From NCBI RefSeq assembly GCF_009649785.1, contig NZ_WJOK01000012.1, forward strand, positions 62,001 through 126,000: DNA of 64,000 nt, read 5' to 3'. The position numbers were made by a program, and so were the translations under genes. Below are positions 17,417 to 27,728 of the stretch, piece after piece. The notes beneath the pieces are model-generated. The model had not been told where the DNA came from. It was given only the letters and a program-made list of their open reading frames with translations, and did not search any database. The first letter of the stretch is position 1, and each line of letters starts with the position of its first letter. The stretch is from Agrobacterium tumefaciens. GTDB taxonomy: Bacteria > Pseudomonadota > Alphaproteobacteria > Rhizobiales > Rhizobiaceae.

Positions 17417-20386
17417 GTGACGAAACGGGAAACCGCTGAAAGGCGGCTGAGCGAGGTTCTGCCGGGAGTTATCCGCCCCTATACGCAGACGGAACTGAAA
17501 TCCGTTCTCTCCACGCTGAAGGATATCGCCAAGGGCGAGCCAGCTGTGGCCGCGCTTCTTGCCGCCGAAAGCCCGCTGAAGGACTTCATCGCTGCGGCTT
17601 TCACGCTGTCGCCCTATCTGCGCGACATGGCCGCGGCGGATGAGGGGCTGCTGACGCTCGCGATTTCGAAGCCGCTGGAGCCACTACTGGCCGATCTCGT
17701 CCGTGAAGCGCGCGATTGCTGGAAGCCGGGGCAAGAGGGCGGCGTGCCCGTCGAAAACGAGGTGATGTCGCGCTTGAGGATCGCCAAGCGTCGGCTCTCC
17801 TTTGTCGCTGCGCTTGCCGATCTGGCGCGCATCTTCACTGCCCGCGATACCACGCGCTGGCTGAGCGACATGGCGGATGCTTCGCTGTCGGCCGCCATCG
17901 ACCACCTGCTGCTTGTCGGCCATGAGACCGGCAAGCTCAAACTTAAGAACGTTGCCGCGCCAAGCGAAGGTTCCGGCCTGATCGTGCTTGGCATGGGCAA
18001 GCTCGGCGCTCGCGAACTGAACTATTCCTCGGACATCGACGCAGTGGTGTTCTTCGAACCCTCTGCTGGCATTATCGATGATCCCTATGCTGCGACAGAG
18101 AATTTCGGCCGCATGATGCGCCGCCTCGTGCGTATCATGCAGGAACGCACGGCAGACGGTTACGTCTTCCGCACCGATTTGAGGCTCCGGCCAGACCCCG
18201 GCTCGACGCCGCTCGCCATTCCCGTGGAAGCGGCGCTGCTTTATTACGAGGGCAGGGGCCAGAACTGGGAACGCGCCGCCTATATCAAGGCGCGGCCGGT
18301 GGCCGGCGATCTGAAGGCCGGTGACAATTTCCTGCGCGAACTGACGCCTTTCATCTTCCGCAAATATCTCGATTACGCGGCGATTGCCGATATTCACTCC
18401 ATCAAGCGGCAGATCCATGCGCATAAGGGCCATGGCGCGATTGCGGTTAAGGGCCATAACGTCAAGCTCGGACGCGGCGGCATCCGCGAGATCGAGTTCT
18501 TCGCGCAGACGCAGCAGCTGATTGCCGGCGGCCGTATGCCGGCGCTCAGGGTCCGCGCGACGCAGGAGGCGCTTGCGGCGCTCACCGAAGCGAAATGGAT
18601 CGATGCCGAAACGCGCGACAGCCTGACGGACGCCTACTGGTTCCTGCGCGAAGTGGAACACCGCATTCAGATGGTGCGCGATGAGCAGACCCACGTGCTG
18701 CCCGACACCGAAACTGAACTGAAGCGCATTGCCTTCATGCTCGGTTTTGAAGATACCAAGGCGTTTTCCGAGAAGCTGGAAAAGGTGCTGCGGCTGGTGG
18801 AGCGCCGTTATTCGGCGCTGTTCGAACAGGAGACGAAACTCTCCGGTGAGGCAGGCAATCTGGTCTTCACTGGGCAGAAGGACGATCCAGATACGCTGAA
18901 AACCCTCTCAGCACTTGGTTTTCAGCGGCCGGAGGATATTTCCCGCGTCATCCGCACCTGGCACAATGGCCGGTACCGGGCGACGCAATCGGTCGAGGCA
19001 CGCGAGCGGCTGACGGAGCTGACGCCGGATCTGCTGCGCGCCTTTGGCGAAAGCAAGCGGGCGGATGAGGCGCTGCTGCGCTTTGATAATTTCCTCTCCG
19101 GGCTACCGGCGGGCATCCAGCTCTTCTCGCTGCTCGGCAACAATCAGGCGCTGCTGTCGCTGCTGGTGACGATCATGTCGTCGGCCCCGCGCCTTGCCGA
19201 AATCATCGCCGCCCGCCCGCATGTTTTTGACGGCATGCTGGACCCGGCGCTGATGAGCGACGTGCCGACGCGCGAATATCTTGCCCAGCGCATGGGCAAT
19301 TTCCTCTCCAATGCCCGCCACTACGAGGATATTCTCGACCGGCTCCGTATTTTCGCCGCCGAGCAGCGCTTTCTCATCGGCGTGCGGCTGTTGACAGGCG
19401 CGATCCGTGGCGAGATCGCCGCCCGCGCCTTTACCCATCTTGCCGATCTGGTAATTGAAGCGGCCCTGAATGCCGTTCTCTCGGAGATGGAGACGGCGCA
19501 TGGGCCATATCCGGGCGGGCGCGTGGCCGTGATGGGCATGGGCAAGCTCGGCTCCTTCGAGCTGACCGCGGGTTCGGATGTCGACCTCATTCTCCTCTAC
19601 GATTACGACGATGCCGCCCATGAATCGATCGGCGCAAAACCGCTCGATGTGGTGCGTTATTTCACTCGCGTCACCCAAAGGCTGATTGCCGCACTATCGG
19701 CGCCCACGGCCGAAGGTGTGCTTTACGAGGTGGACATGCGTCTTCGCCCCTCCGGCAACAAGGGGCCGGTGGCGACGCGCATTTCCGCCTTTGAGAAATA
19801 CCAGCGCGAGGAAGCCTGGACCTGGGAACATATGGCGCTTTCCCGCGCTCGCCTGATCTGTGGCGAAGCCTCGCTGATGGAAGATGCGCGCGGCATCATC
19901 GCCTCGGTACTGTCCCAGAAGCGCGATGTGGCGAAAGTCTCAGCCGATGTGCTGGAAATGCGAAGCCTCATCGAACAGGAAAAGCCGCCGGAAAATATCT
20001 GGGACTTCAAGCTCATCAATGGTGGGCTGATCGACCTCGAATTCATCGCCCAATATCTGGCGCTGGTCGGTCCCGCCAGGGGTCTCCAGCCGCACGAACC
20101 GGGTCGCAACACGGCAGAGGCATTGCAGGTGCTGGCCGCCCCGGTGATGGAGCAGCAATCCTTCGACGACTGCATGGCGGCGACGGCGCTTTACACCGAG
20201 ATATCGCAGATCGTGCGGCTGTGCATCGACGGTGCTTTCAATCCGAAGGAAGCGCCTGCCGGTCTTATCGATCTGGTTTGCCGGGCCGGGGATTGCCCGG
20301 ATATTTCCACGCTGGAGGGCGAGGTGAAGCGGCTGGCGAAGGTTGTCAGGAAGGCGTTTGTGGCAACGGTGAAGAATGGCGGGTGA
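17417..20386 (+). CDS. glnE: GlnE, bifunctional glutamine synthetase adenylyltransferase/deadenylase
   Basis: A 989-residue enzyme that adenylylates and deadenylylates glutamine synthetase in response to the PII protein and glutamine. It has two nucleotidyltransferase domains. The N-terminal one has MGKLGARELNYSSDIDAV near residue 195 and the C-terminal one MGKLGSFELTAGSDVDLIL near residue 710. Each ends in the paired aspartates that bind metal. The GTG at 17417 was chosen because it follows a strong purine-rich site and gives the normal family length; the frame is open upstream but the extension reads unlike protein. It converges on the kinase gene downstream. Confidence 0.95.
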   Translation: MTKRETAERRLSEVLPGVIRPYTQTELKSVLSTLKDIAKGEPAVAALLAAESPLKDFIAAAFTLSPYLRDMAAADEGLLTLAISKPLEPLLADLVREARDCWKPGQEGGVPVENEVMSRLRIAKRRLSFVAALADLARIFTARDTTRWLSDMADASLSAAIDHLLLVGHETGKLKLKNVAAPSEGSGLIVLGMGKLGARELNYSSDIDAVVFFEPSAGIIDDPYAATENFGRMMRRLVRIMQERTADGYVFRTDLRLRPDPGSTPLAIPVEAALLYYEGRGQNWERAAYIKARPVAGDLKAGDNFLRELTPFIFRKYLDYAAIADIHSIKRQIHAHKGHGAIAVKGHNVKLGRGGIREIEFFAQTQQLIAGGRMPALRVRATQEALAALTEAKWIDAETRDSLTDAYWFLREVEHRIQMVRDEQTHVLPDTETELKRIAFMLGFEDTKAFSEKLEKVLRLVERRYSALFEQETKLSGEAGNLVFTGQKDDPDTLKTLSALGFQRPEDISRVIRTWHNGRYRATQSVEARERLTELTPDLLRAFGESKRADEALLRFDNFLSGLPAGIQLFSLLGNNQALLSLLVTIMSSAPRLAEIIAARPHVFDGMLDPALMSDVPTREYLAQRMGNFLSNARHYEDILDRLRIFAAEQRFLIGVRLLTGAIRGEIAARAFTHLADLVIEAALNAVLSEMETAHGPYPGGRVAVMGMGKLGSFELTAGSDVDLILLYDYDDAAHESIGAKPLDVVRYFTRVTQRLIAALSAPTAEGVLYEVDMRLRPSGNKGPVATRISAFEKYQREEAWTWEHMALSRARLICGEASLMEDARGIIASVLSQKRDVAKVSADVLEMRSLIEQEKPPENIWDFKLINGGLIDLEFIAQYLALVGPARGLQPHEPGRNTAEALQVLAAPVMEQQSFDDCMAATALYTEISQIVRLCIDGAFNPKEAPAGLIDLVCRAGDCPDISTLEGEVKRLAKVVRKAFVATVKNGG

Positions 20387-20448
20387 TGGTGGGTATCGCG
20401 CGTTCTGCCGTCACTTACTGCAACGCAGCGGGCACAGCCCGATATTCC

Positions 20449-22785
20449 TCAATGCACCGTACCACAGCACCCTGCCGCATGCGGGATGATAATCGTCACC
20501 ACCGTGCCCCTGCCTTCGCAGGAGCGGATTTTCATCGTGCCGCCATGCAGCCTGACGAGCGAGCGCGAGATGGCGAGCCCGAGGCCTGAGCCGCCCTGGC
20601 TTTTGGCGTATTGGCTCTGCACCTGCTCGAAGGGCTGGCCAATCTTGTCGAGCGCCTCGGCGGGAATGCCGATGCCGGTATCGGCGATGGTGAGGATCAT
20701 GGCGGCCTGATGCACATGGGTGCGCAGCGCTACGCGGCCGCCATTACCGGTGAACTTCACGGCATTGGACAGAAGGTTGAGCATGATCTGCTTCATGGCG
20801 CGGCGGTCGCCCTGCATCGTCAGCCCGGCGCAGACCTTCTGCTGCACGGTGATGTTCTTCTGTTCCGCCTGGATGGCGGTCAGCCGCAGGGTTTCCTCGA
20901 TCAGCGGCGCGAGATCGATTGTCTCGCGGTTGATCCGCATATGGCCGGCTTCGATCTTGGACATATCGAGAATGTCGTTGATGACATTTAGGAGGTGCTT
21001 GCCGCTGTCGTGGATATCCCGGGCATATTCGGAATATTTCGGCGAGCCGACCGGCCCGAACATCTCGTTTTGCAGGATGTCGGAAAAGCCGAGAATAGCG
21101 TTGAGCGGCGTGCGCAGCTCATGGCTCATATTGGCGAGGAATTCGGACTTTGCGAGGTTTGCCGCCTGGGCGCGCTCTTTTTCGGCGAGATAATTGGCGT
21201 TGGCGTCTGAAAGCTCCGTCTTCTGCCGCTCCAGCTTATGCTGCGAGGCGGAAAGATCGCCGATGGTGGCCATCAGCCGGCGTTCGGAGTCACGCAGGCG
21301 CTCCTGATGGCGCTTCAGAAGCGTAATGTCGGTGCCGACGGAGACGAGGCCGCCGTCACGGGTGCGGCGTTCATTGATCTGTAGCCAGCGATCATCGGCA
21401 AGCTGCACTTCCGTCATGCGCGAAAGGCCAGACTGATCGGGGTCCGCAACGCGCCGCTCCACGACCGGGCGCGCCGCAGCCGCCTGCACGGCGCTCTTTT
21501 CGGTGCCCGCTACCAGAACGCTGTCCGGCAGGCCGTAAGCCTTCTGGTAATGGGTGTTGCACATGACGAGACGGTCATTCTTGTCCCACAGCACGAAGGC
21601 TTCCGAGGTGGATTCGATGGCGTCTGCAAGGCGCTGGTCTGCCTCGGCATAACGTTGCGCAAGGCGGTGCTGCTCGGTCACGTCCATGGCGATGCCGATG
21701 ACGCGCGGGCCGTTATTGGTGCGGATGACCTGGGCACGGGCGCGCAGCCAGACATAGTGGCCTTTCGCGTGGCGCATGCGGAAGATCTGGTCGATCTGGC
21801 GCAGATCACCGCAGCCGACAGCACGGGCAAGCTCGTAGAGGTTCCCATCTTCGGAATGCATCATGCGCGCCGCATCGGAAAAGGACAGCGGTGCGGCCTT
21901 CGGCGGTCTGCCGAGGATTTCGTAGAGCGAGCCGGACCAGAACATGCGCCGCGTGGAAAGATCGAAGTCCCACAGGCCGCAGCGGCCACGTGACAGCGCC
22001 GTCTCCACCCGCAGGTTCGATTCAGCGAAGATGTCGTCAGCGTCGCGGGCGCGTTTGACCTGCATGTAATAGGCGTAGAGCACGACAAGAAGGATCGAGG
22101 AGATTCCGGCAAACAGCGTCACGTTCATGGCGATTTCGCTGCGCCAGAAAGAACGGATCGGCTCAAGCGAGCGCGCCGCGATGACCATGCCTCCATCGTC
22201 GCCGAAGGGGATCATCGTCGCATAATGCGGCTGGTTGTCGATATTCGTTTCGATGGTGCCGGGCGCGCCGGGAAAACGCTGAACAATGGCGATTTCGGGA
22301 AGCAAAGCCGGCAGGGAGGTGCCGATGTAAAGCGTGGCGCCCTTGCCGGCGCCGGCGAAAATCCGGCCGTTGCTGCCCGACAGAAGCACCATCGTGCCAT
22401 CAGCAAGGCTGCCCGAAGGCAGCGCTGCGGCAAGGCTCGCCTCTGCGCGGGTGCGCTCTTGCGAGGCAAAGACAATACCGTTGTTGATAAGGGCTGCTTT
22501 GGCCGTCAGCGCTGTCAGTGCGGTAGAGTGGCGGGCTGCCTCTTCCATGCGGCTATATTCGGCAACGATGCCCAGCATGCGTGACGCCGCGATGACGACG
22601 AGAAATGCAAGAATGAGAATGGGAATGAGGCGCTTCAGCAGGGTCTCGACCTGCGGCATCGGGCGGTCGGAGCCGTTCATCAAACCCATCAGGTCGCTGG
22701 AAAGCCTTTCGCCCCAGGCCGCAAGATCAGAAAATTTGGCATACGGCCGCTCATCGCCCGCAGTCGCCCGCCGCACGTTCGTCAT
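20449..22785 (-). CDS. pleC: PleC-like PAS sensor histidine kinase/phosphatase
   Basis: A 778-residue kinase. TM1 is RLIPILILAFLVVIAA, followed by an extracytoplasmic sensor region (about 70-230), TM2 near VTLFAGISSILLVVLYAYYM, and two PAS domains (about 260-370 and 390-500). A coiled-coil linker leads to a DHp domain with histidine in SEFLANMSHELRTPLNAIL and an ATPase domain (NLLSNAVKF, IADTGIGIP, SGLGLAIS). This is the PleC/DivJ/PdhS type of kinase that controls DivK phosphorylation and asymmetric division in alphaproteobacteria. Position next to glnE and the degP system recalls the rhizobial pleC locus, which is the basis for the name. The start at 22785 has a GGCGGGACA site; an upstream in-frame start is weaker. 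Confidence 0.78.
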   Translation of the reverse strand: MTNVRRATAGDERPYAKFSDLAAWGERLSSDLMGLMNGSDRPMPQVETLLKRLIPILILAFLVVIAASRMLGIVAEYSRMEEAARHSTALTALTAKAALINNGIVFASQERTRAEASLAAALPSGSLADGTMVLLSGSNGRIFAGAGKGATLYIGTSLPALLPEIAIVQRFPGAPGTIETNIDNQPHYATMIPFGDDGGMVIAARSLEPIRSFWRSEIAMNVTLFAGISSILLVVLYAYYMQVKRARDADDIFAESNLRVETALSRGRCGLWDFDLSTRRMFWSGSLYEILGRPPKAAPLSFSDAARMMHSEDGNLYELARAVGCGDLRQIDQIFRMRHAKGHYVWLRARAQVIRTNNGPRVIGIAMDVTEQHRLAQRYAEADQRLADAIESTSEAFVLWDKNDRLVMCNTHYQKAYGLPDSVLVAGTEKSAVQAAAARPVVERRVADPDQSGLSRMTEVQLADDRWLQINERRTRDGGLVSVGTDITLLKRHQERLRDSERRLMATIGDLSASQHKLERQKTELSDANANYLAEKERAQAANLAKSEFLANMSHELRTPLNAILGFSDILQNEMFGPVGSPKYSEYARDIHDSGKHLLNVINDILDMSKIEAGHMRINRETIDLAPLIEETLRLTAIQAEQKNITVQQKVCAGLTMQGDRRAMKQIMLNLLSNAVKFTGNGGRVALRTHVHQAAMILTIADTGIGIPAEALDKIGQPFEQVQSQYAKSQGGSGLGLAISRSLVRLHGGTMKIRSCEGRGTVVTIIIPHAAGCCGTVH

Positions 22786-23022
22786 TGTCCCGCCTTCAAG
22801 ATATCCCCACTGATTCGAAGCGCCGCCGCTCGAATAGGCATAGTGAATCAAATGCGATTCGCCGTGTCCAGAGGCAAAAGTTAAAAGAATTTTAACCCCT
22901 TGAACCGACTCCGTATTTTTTCGGGACAGCGCGTTACGGTCTTCACAGCGGCGGCAGGCATTGGAAAAACCGACACCCGGATGGCCGGTCTGGGACGTCC
23001 GGTGTGTTACGGCCGGTGGTTC

Positions 23023-23343
23023 TCAAGCCCTGTCGAAAGCTTCGAGAGCAGGTCCAAGTGCGCCGAGAACGCCGTTTCCGGAGGCAGGAAGCCCGGTCAG
23101 CACCGCGCTGATGATATCGTCACGGCTTGCGCCATGCGCTTTGGCTTCCAGCACATGAAATGCCACGCCGCCTTCCAGCCGCAGTGCGGCGAGAATGCCG
23201 ATATAGACCAGGCATTGCGTCTTGGCATCCAGCGTGGACGCCGCACCCAGCCCCTGAACGGCCTGAAGCCAGACAGCCTGATGGGCCGGGGCCTCGGTGA
23301 TGAAACGCTGGAACGAATTGCTGGTGTTGGAAATATCCGTCAT
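23023..23343 (-). CDS. Carboxymuconolactone decarboxylase (AhpD-like) family protein
   Basis: A 106-residue all-helical protein of the CMD/AhpD superfamily. The family usually carries a CxxC-x3-H redox motif; here only one cysteine occurs in the relevant stretch (TQCLVYIGILAAL). The histidine helix reads GGVAFHVLEAKAHGAS, so the AhpD peroxidase-partner chemistry is doubtful. The start ATG has an AAAGGGA site seven bases upstream, favouring it over a longer frame. It lies between the divergent pleC-like gene and the convergent-order pepN gene, which is on the same strand. Confidence 0.78.
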   Translation of the reverse strand: MTDISNTSNSFQRFITEAPAHQAVWLQAVQGLGAASTLDAKTQCLVYIGILAALRLEGGVAFHVLEAKAHGASRDDIISAVLTGLPASGNGVLGALGPALEAFDRA

Positions 23344-23486
23344 TTGAAGTCCCTTTCCGCTTGCGGCCGCGTTCCGGCCTGTCGCTGACGATTGTGTCGC
23401 GCAATGCGTTGCGCCGCCTTGACGGAAATCAAGACGGCGCACAGGCATTGTCCGGAATAGGGGAGTTGGCGAATGTTCGCCGGGTA

Positions 23487-26135
23487 TTATCCTTTCAGAA
23501 TACGCCCGACGATATCGCTGACATCCGTCGAAAGACCTTTTGCTTCGGCGATCGTCGAAAGTGCTGCCTTGGCGTGTTCGGCGCGGCTTGCTTCCAGCGA
23601 CCGCCAGGAGCGCATGGAGGTGAGAATGCGCGCGGCAAGCTGCGGGTTACGCTTGTCGATGGCTATGATCTGCTCGGCGAGGAACCGGTAGGCGGCACCA
23701 TCGGCGCGGTGGAAACCGGTCGGGTTGGAGAAGGCGAGCGTGCCCACCAGCGACCGTACCCGGTTGGGATTGGAGGCGATGAAGTGTTTAGATGTCATCA
23801 GCGCCTTGATACGTTCCAGCGCGCCGTCGCCGGGAATGGCGGCCTGCAGCGAGAACCATTTGTCGAGAACCAGCGCATTGTCGGCAAAGCGGGCTTCGAA
23901 GGCGGCAAGCGCCTCCTTTGTCTCCGCGCTGTCGGGGAAACGTTGGGTCAGCACACCAAGCGCATGCGCAAGATCTGTCATGTTGGTGGCGCCGGCATAG
24001 GCCTTTGCCGCCCTGTCAGGCGTTCCCTCGGCAAAAGCAAGGAAGCTCAACGCGCCGTTGCGAAGCGAACGCCGTCCGGCGCTGCCAGCATCGGGGCTGT
24101 AGGCTTCACCATTTCCGTCACTGTCGGCGAGCCGGCGGAGCGTCTCGATACCGGCCGTGGCAATGGCCTTGATCGTCGCGTTGCGTGCCTTGTGGATGGC
24201 GTCCGGGTCGGTATTGCCGCCCAGTTCGCGAGCGATGTCCGTTTCGCTCGGCAGCGCCAGCGCCTGTGCGCGGAAAGCGGGTTCAAGCGAAGCGTCGCCG
24301 ACGATTTCGATCAGCGTTGCGATAAGGTCGGCGTCCGAGCGTACTTCTTGGCCGTTCTGCACGGCCCTGGTGGCCGCAATCAGCGCCGGCAAAGCGAGAT
24401 CGGTAAGCGCCTGGAAACGGGCAAACATATCCGTCTCGTGCCGGGCGACCTGCACCAGATCGGCAGCACTCTGTTCGAAATGCAGGTTGATCGGCGCCGA
24501 GAAGCTGCGGTTGAGCGACAGCACTGGGCGCGATGAAATGCCGGAGAAGGAGAATGTCTGGTTGCGTTCGGTCAGATGCAGCACGCCGTCGCGGTATTCG
24601 CCGCCCGTGACAGCCTGCGGCTCGGCGATCTGGCCATTGTCGAGAATCAGCGCCAGCGACAGCGGAATATGACGCGGTTGCTTCACCGGTTGGCCGGGCG
24701 TTGGTGCGACGGTCTGTTCCAGCGTCAGCCTGAAGGTCGCCTTGGCGGCATCGTAGGCGGAGGAAACGGAGACGAGCGGCGTGCCGGCCTCGGTGTACCA
24801 CAGCGAAAACTGCGACAGGTCGCGGCCGCTGGCATCGGCAAAACTCTTGACGAAATCCTCAACAGTCGCCGCTTCGCCGTCATGACGTTCGAAATAAAGG
24901 TCCATGCCTTTCTTGAAGTCGTCTTCGCCAAGGATCGTGGCTATCATGCGGGTGACTTCGGCGCCCTTTTCATAAACGGTCGTCGTGTAGAAGTTGTTGA
25001 TTTCGCGATAGGTATCGGGGCGTGGTGGATGGGCCAGCGGACCGGAATCCTCTGGAAACTGCTCCGATTTCAGGTGACGCACATCGGCGATGCGCTTGAC
25101 CGGGCGCGAGCGCATGTCGGCGGAAAATTCCTGGTCGCGATAGACCGTCAGGCCTTCTTTCAGGCACAGCTGAAACCAGTCGCGGCAGGTTATGCGGTTG
25201 CCGGTCCAGTTGTGGAAATATTCATGCGCGATGATGCGCTCGATATTGGCGTAGTCCGCGTCGGAGGCAGTTTCCGGGTCGGCCAGCACGAATTTGTCGT
25301 TGAAGACGTTGAGGCCCTTGTTCTCCATCGCGCCCATGTTGAAATCGGACACGGCGACGATCATGAAGATATCGAGGTCGTATTCACGGCCGAAGCGTTC
25401 CTCATCCCACTTCATCGAGCGCTTCAGCGCATCCATGGCATAGGCCGCGCGCGGCTCCTTGCCATGCTCGACATAGATCTTCAGCGCCACTTCGCGGCCG
25501 GAAAGGGTGGTGAACGTGTCTTCCACCACGCCGAGATCGCCGGCGACAAGCGCAAAGAGATAGCTGGGTTTCGGGTGCGGATCGAACCAGGCTGCAAAGT
25601 GGCGGCCTTCATCGTAATTGCCGCCGCCGAGGAAATTGCCGTTCGACAACAGCAGGGGATTGCCCTCCTTCGCGGCGATGATCGTCACCGTATAGGGTGC
25701 CAGAACATCGGGCCGGTCCGGGAAATAGGTGATGCGGCGGAAACCCTCCGCCTCGCACTGGGTGCAATAAACGCCGTTGGTGCGGTAAAGCCCCATCAGC
25801 TGCGTATTGACCTGCGGATTGATGTAATTGGTGACACAGATCTCGAAGGGCGTCTCCGCAGGCAGATCGCGGATCGTCAGGCTATCAGGCGTCGCGTCAT
25901 ATTGGCTTGCGGGAATGTCCACCTGATCGAGCAGGAGGCCCGAAAGTGTCAACTCGTCGCCATCGAGAACGAGCGGCGCTGACACATCGACGCCCTCTCG
26001 GCGATGAAAGATCAGACGGGCTTCGACCTTGGTATTCTTGGGGTCGAGTTCGAAGGTGAGATCCACCCGCTCCAGAACGAAATCGGTGGGGCGGTAATCT
26101 GCCAGGTGAACGATCTGGCCCGTGTCTGTTCGCAT
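23487..26135 (-). CDS. pepN: Aminopeptidase N
   Basis: An 882-residue M1-family zinc metallopeptidase that removes N-terminal residues from peptides. The exopeptidase signature MGAMENKGLNVF and the zinc site HEYFHNWTGNRITC (HExxH) are present, with the third ligand glutamate 18 residues on (CLKEGLTVYRDQEF). The N-terminal beta domain, catalytic domain and long C-terminal helical domain are all present, and the length matches proteobacterial PepN. The start is an ATG with an AGGAA site 10 bases upstream; a TTG/ATG extension upstream was rejected because it reads as non-family sequence. Confidence 0.95.
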   Translation of the reverse strand: MRTDTGQIVHLADYRPTDFVLERVDLTFELDPKNTKVEARLIFHRREGVDVSAPLVLDGDELTLSGLLLDQVDIPASQYDATPDSLTIRDLPAETPFEICVTNYINPQVNTQLMGLYRTNGVYCTQCEAEGFRRITYFPDRPDVLAPYTVTIIAAKEGNPLLLSNGNFLGGGNYDEGRHFAAWFDPHPKPSYLFALVAGDLGVVEDTFTTLSGREVALKIYVEHGKEPRAAYAMDALKRSMKWDEERFGREYDLDIFMIVAVSDFNMGAMENKGLNVFNDKFVLADPETASDADYANIERIIAHEYFHNWTGNRITCRDWFQLCLKEGLTVYRDQEFSADMRSRPVKRIADVRHLKSEQFPEDSGPLAHPPRPDTYREINNFYTTTVYEKGAEVTRMIATILGEDDFKKGMDLYFERHDGEAATVEDFVKSFADASGRDLSQFSLWYTEAGTPLVSVSSAYDAAKATFRLTLEQTVAPTPGQPVKQPRHIPLSLALILDNGQIAEPQAVTGGEYRDGVLHLTERNQTFSFSGISSRPVLSLNRSFSAPINLHFEQSAADLVQVARHETDMFARFQALTDLALPALIAATRAVQNGQEVRSDADLIATLIEIVGDASLEPAFRAQALALPSETDIARELGGNTDPDAIHKARNATIKAIATAGIETLRRLADSDGNGEAYSPDAGSAGRRSLRNGALSFLAFAEGTPDRAAKAYAGATNMTDLAHALGVLTQRFPDSAETKEALAAFEARFADNALVLDKWFSLQAAIPGDGALERIKALMTSKHFIASNPNRVRSLVGTLAFSNPTGFHRADGAAYRFLAEQIIAIDKRNPQLAARILTSMRSWRSLEASRAEHAKAALSTIAEAKGLSTDVSDIVGRILKG

Positions 26136-26628
26136 GACTGTTCCTGAATAACTTTGTCGTTGTCCTCCGGGCATCATGTCGTCATAAGGCCCGGATGTAA
26201 AATAGGTAGAGTATTCGTCACAATCATGTGCGCATCGGGAGGACGTTCTGTCCTGCCATGGAAGGCTTTGCCGGCCCTGCAGACGATCCTGCCGCTGCCG
26301 GACCTGCGGACCATGCCAGCAAATGTTGAACGATTGCTGAAATTGTATTTTATTTTCTTCAAATTTTAGCGCGTGTCGCTTTTGGTCTGATTCTCACGTC
26401 GCCATCAGGGCTGAAGGCCTGAACAATGGGGGTGAGGAGGCCACAAGCCGGGGAAAGCAATCCTGCGCCTCACCAGATCAACGGAATTCATGGGTAAATA
26501 ACATTTTTTGTTGTAAAGCGCTTCGGGAATGCTCTAGCCTTGGGCAAATCCAATTCCCCCGCGTCGTCCTGCCCCGCATGAACAATCTCCCGATGGCGTG
26601 TTTGCGCAGCCGATATGAGTAACTGCCG
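26136..26628. other. Intergenic region between pepN and the DMT transporter gene
   Basis: The divergent genes on either side must have their promoters here. An AT-rich stretch at about 26330-26370 (TATTTTATTTTCTTCAAATTTT) is the most promoter-like part. No convincing gene was found in either strand, although frames of 60-80 codons exist. Confidence 0.45.
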
Positions 26629-27567
26629 ATGAACGCCGAACCGACAAATCCCTTTCGGGGGATAAGCCTGAAGCTGATTTCGGTTGGCTTTTTTCTGGTG
26701 ATGCAGACTTGTATCAAAGCCTCCGGTCCCGATGTGCCTGCCGGTCAGATCACTTTCTTCCGCTCCGCTTTCGCCATCATCCCCATCGTCGTTTATCTTG
26801 CCTGGCTGCATGCGCTGACGAGCGCGCTGCACACCAATAATCTCATCGGCCATTTCAAGCGCGGGTTTCTCGGCATTCTCTCCATGGCCTGCGGGTTTTA
26901 CGGGCTGACGCTGCTGCCGTTGCCGGAATTCATCGCCATCGGTTATGCCTCACCGCTGCTGGCCGTCGTGTTCGCCGCCTTCATCCTGCGCGAGAAGGTG
27001 CGCATCTACCGCTGGAGCGCGGTTTTCGTTGGCATGATGGGCGTGCTGGTTATCCTGTGGCCGAAGATGACCCTGTTGCGTGAAGGCGGTTTTGCCGCGG
27101 GCGAGGGGCTGGGCGCGATTGCCGTGCTATGCGGGGCAGCACTTGGCGGTCTCGCAATGATCCAGGTGCGGCAACTGGTGGAAACGGAAAAGACGCCGAC
27201 CATCGTTCTCTATTTCTCGCTCACGGCCACCTTGCTGTCGCTCGTCAGCGTACCCTTCGGCTGGAGCGCTCTGGATACCAAGCAGGCCGTGCTGTTGATC
27301 ACCAGCGGCATTTGTGGCGGCGTCGCACAGATCTTCCTGACGGAGAGCTATCGCCACGCGGAGGTCTCCACTATCGCGCCCTTCGAATACAGCTCCATCG
27401 TTTTCGGGATAGCGGTCTCCTATATCCTGTTCGGAGACATTCCAACGCTCACCATGCTGATCGGCACGGCAATCGTGATTTTCGCCGGCATCTTCATCAT
27501 TTTCCGCGAGCACCAGCTGGGCCTGGCGAGACGCGCGGCACGCAAGGCCTCCACGCCGCAGGGGTAA
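26629..27567 (+). CDS. EamA-family (DMT) transporter
   Basis: A 312-residue membrane protein with ten predicted helices in two EamA repeats (about residues 15-145 and 165-295), characteristic of drug/metabolite transporters exporting amino acids, nucleosides or similar compounds. The first helices (LISVGFFLVMQTCIK), the repeat-end motif (ASPLLAVVFAAFILREKV) and the matching second-half motif (EYSSIVFGIAVSYILFGD) are visible. It resembles the RarD/YdcZ-like S-adenosylmethionine or riboflavin transporter branches, but the substrate cannot be assigned. The start ATG at 26629 gives a short cytoplasmic N-terminus. Confidence 0.88.
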   Translation: MNAEPTNPFRGISLKLISVGFFLVMQTCIKASGPDVPAGQITFFRSAFAIIPIVVYLAWLHALTSALHTNNLIGHFKRGFLGILSMACGFYGLTLLPLPEFIAIGYASPLLAVVFAAFILREKVRIYRWSAVFVGMMGVLVILWPKMTLLREGGFAAGEGLGAIAVLCGAALGGLAMIQVRQLVETEKTPTIVLYFSLTATLLSLVSVPFGWSALDTKQAVLLITSGICGGVAQIFLTESYRHAEVSTIAPFEYSSIVFGIAVSYILFGDIPTLTMLIGTAIVIFAGIFIIFREHQLGLARRAARKASTPQG

Positions 27568-27728
27568 CGCACCAAATTTGGCGGAGGTCGCAAACATGCG
27601 GCATCGTCGGCGCCAGAGCCGTTGTCGTTTCGGCGCCTAGTCCCGCAAATGCAAAAGGCGCCTTCCCGAAGAAAGACGCCAGCGCGCAATCAAAGATATG
27701 GACCGGTTTTACACCGGCCTGAGTGCTC

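Noticed and set aside
24576..25982. Plus-strand open frame of 468 codons inside pepN
   Set aside because: pepN on the minus strand has the HExxH zinc site and full family length; the other frame has no domain.
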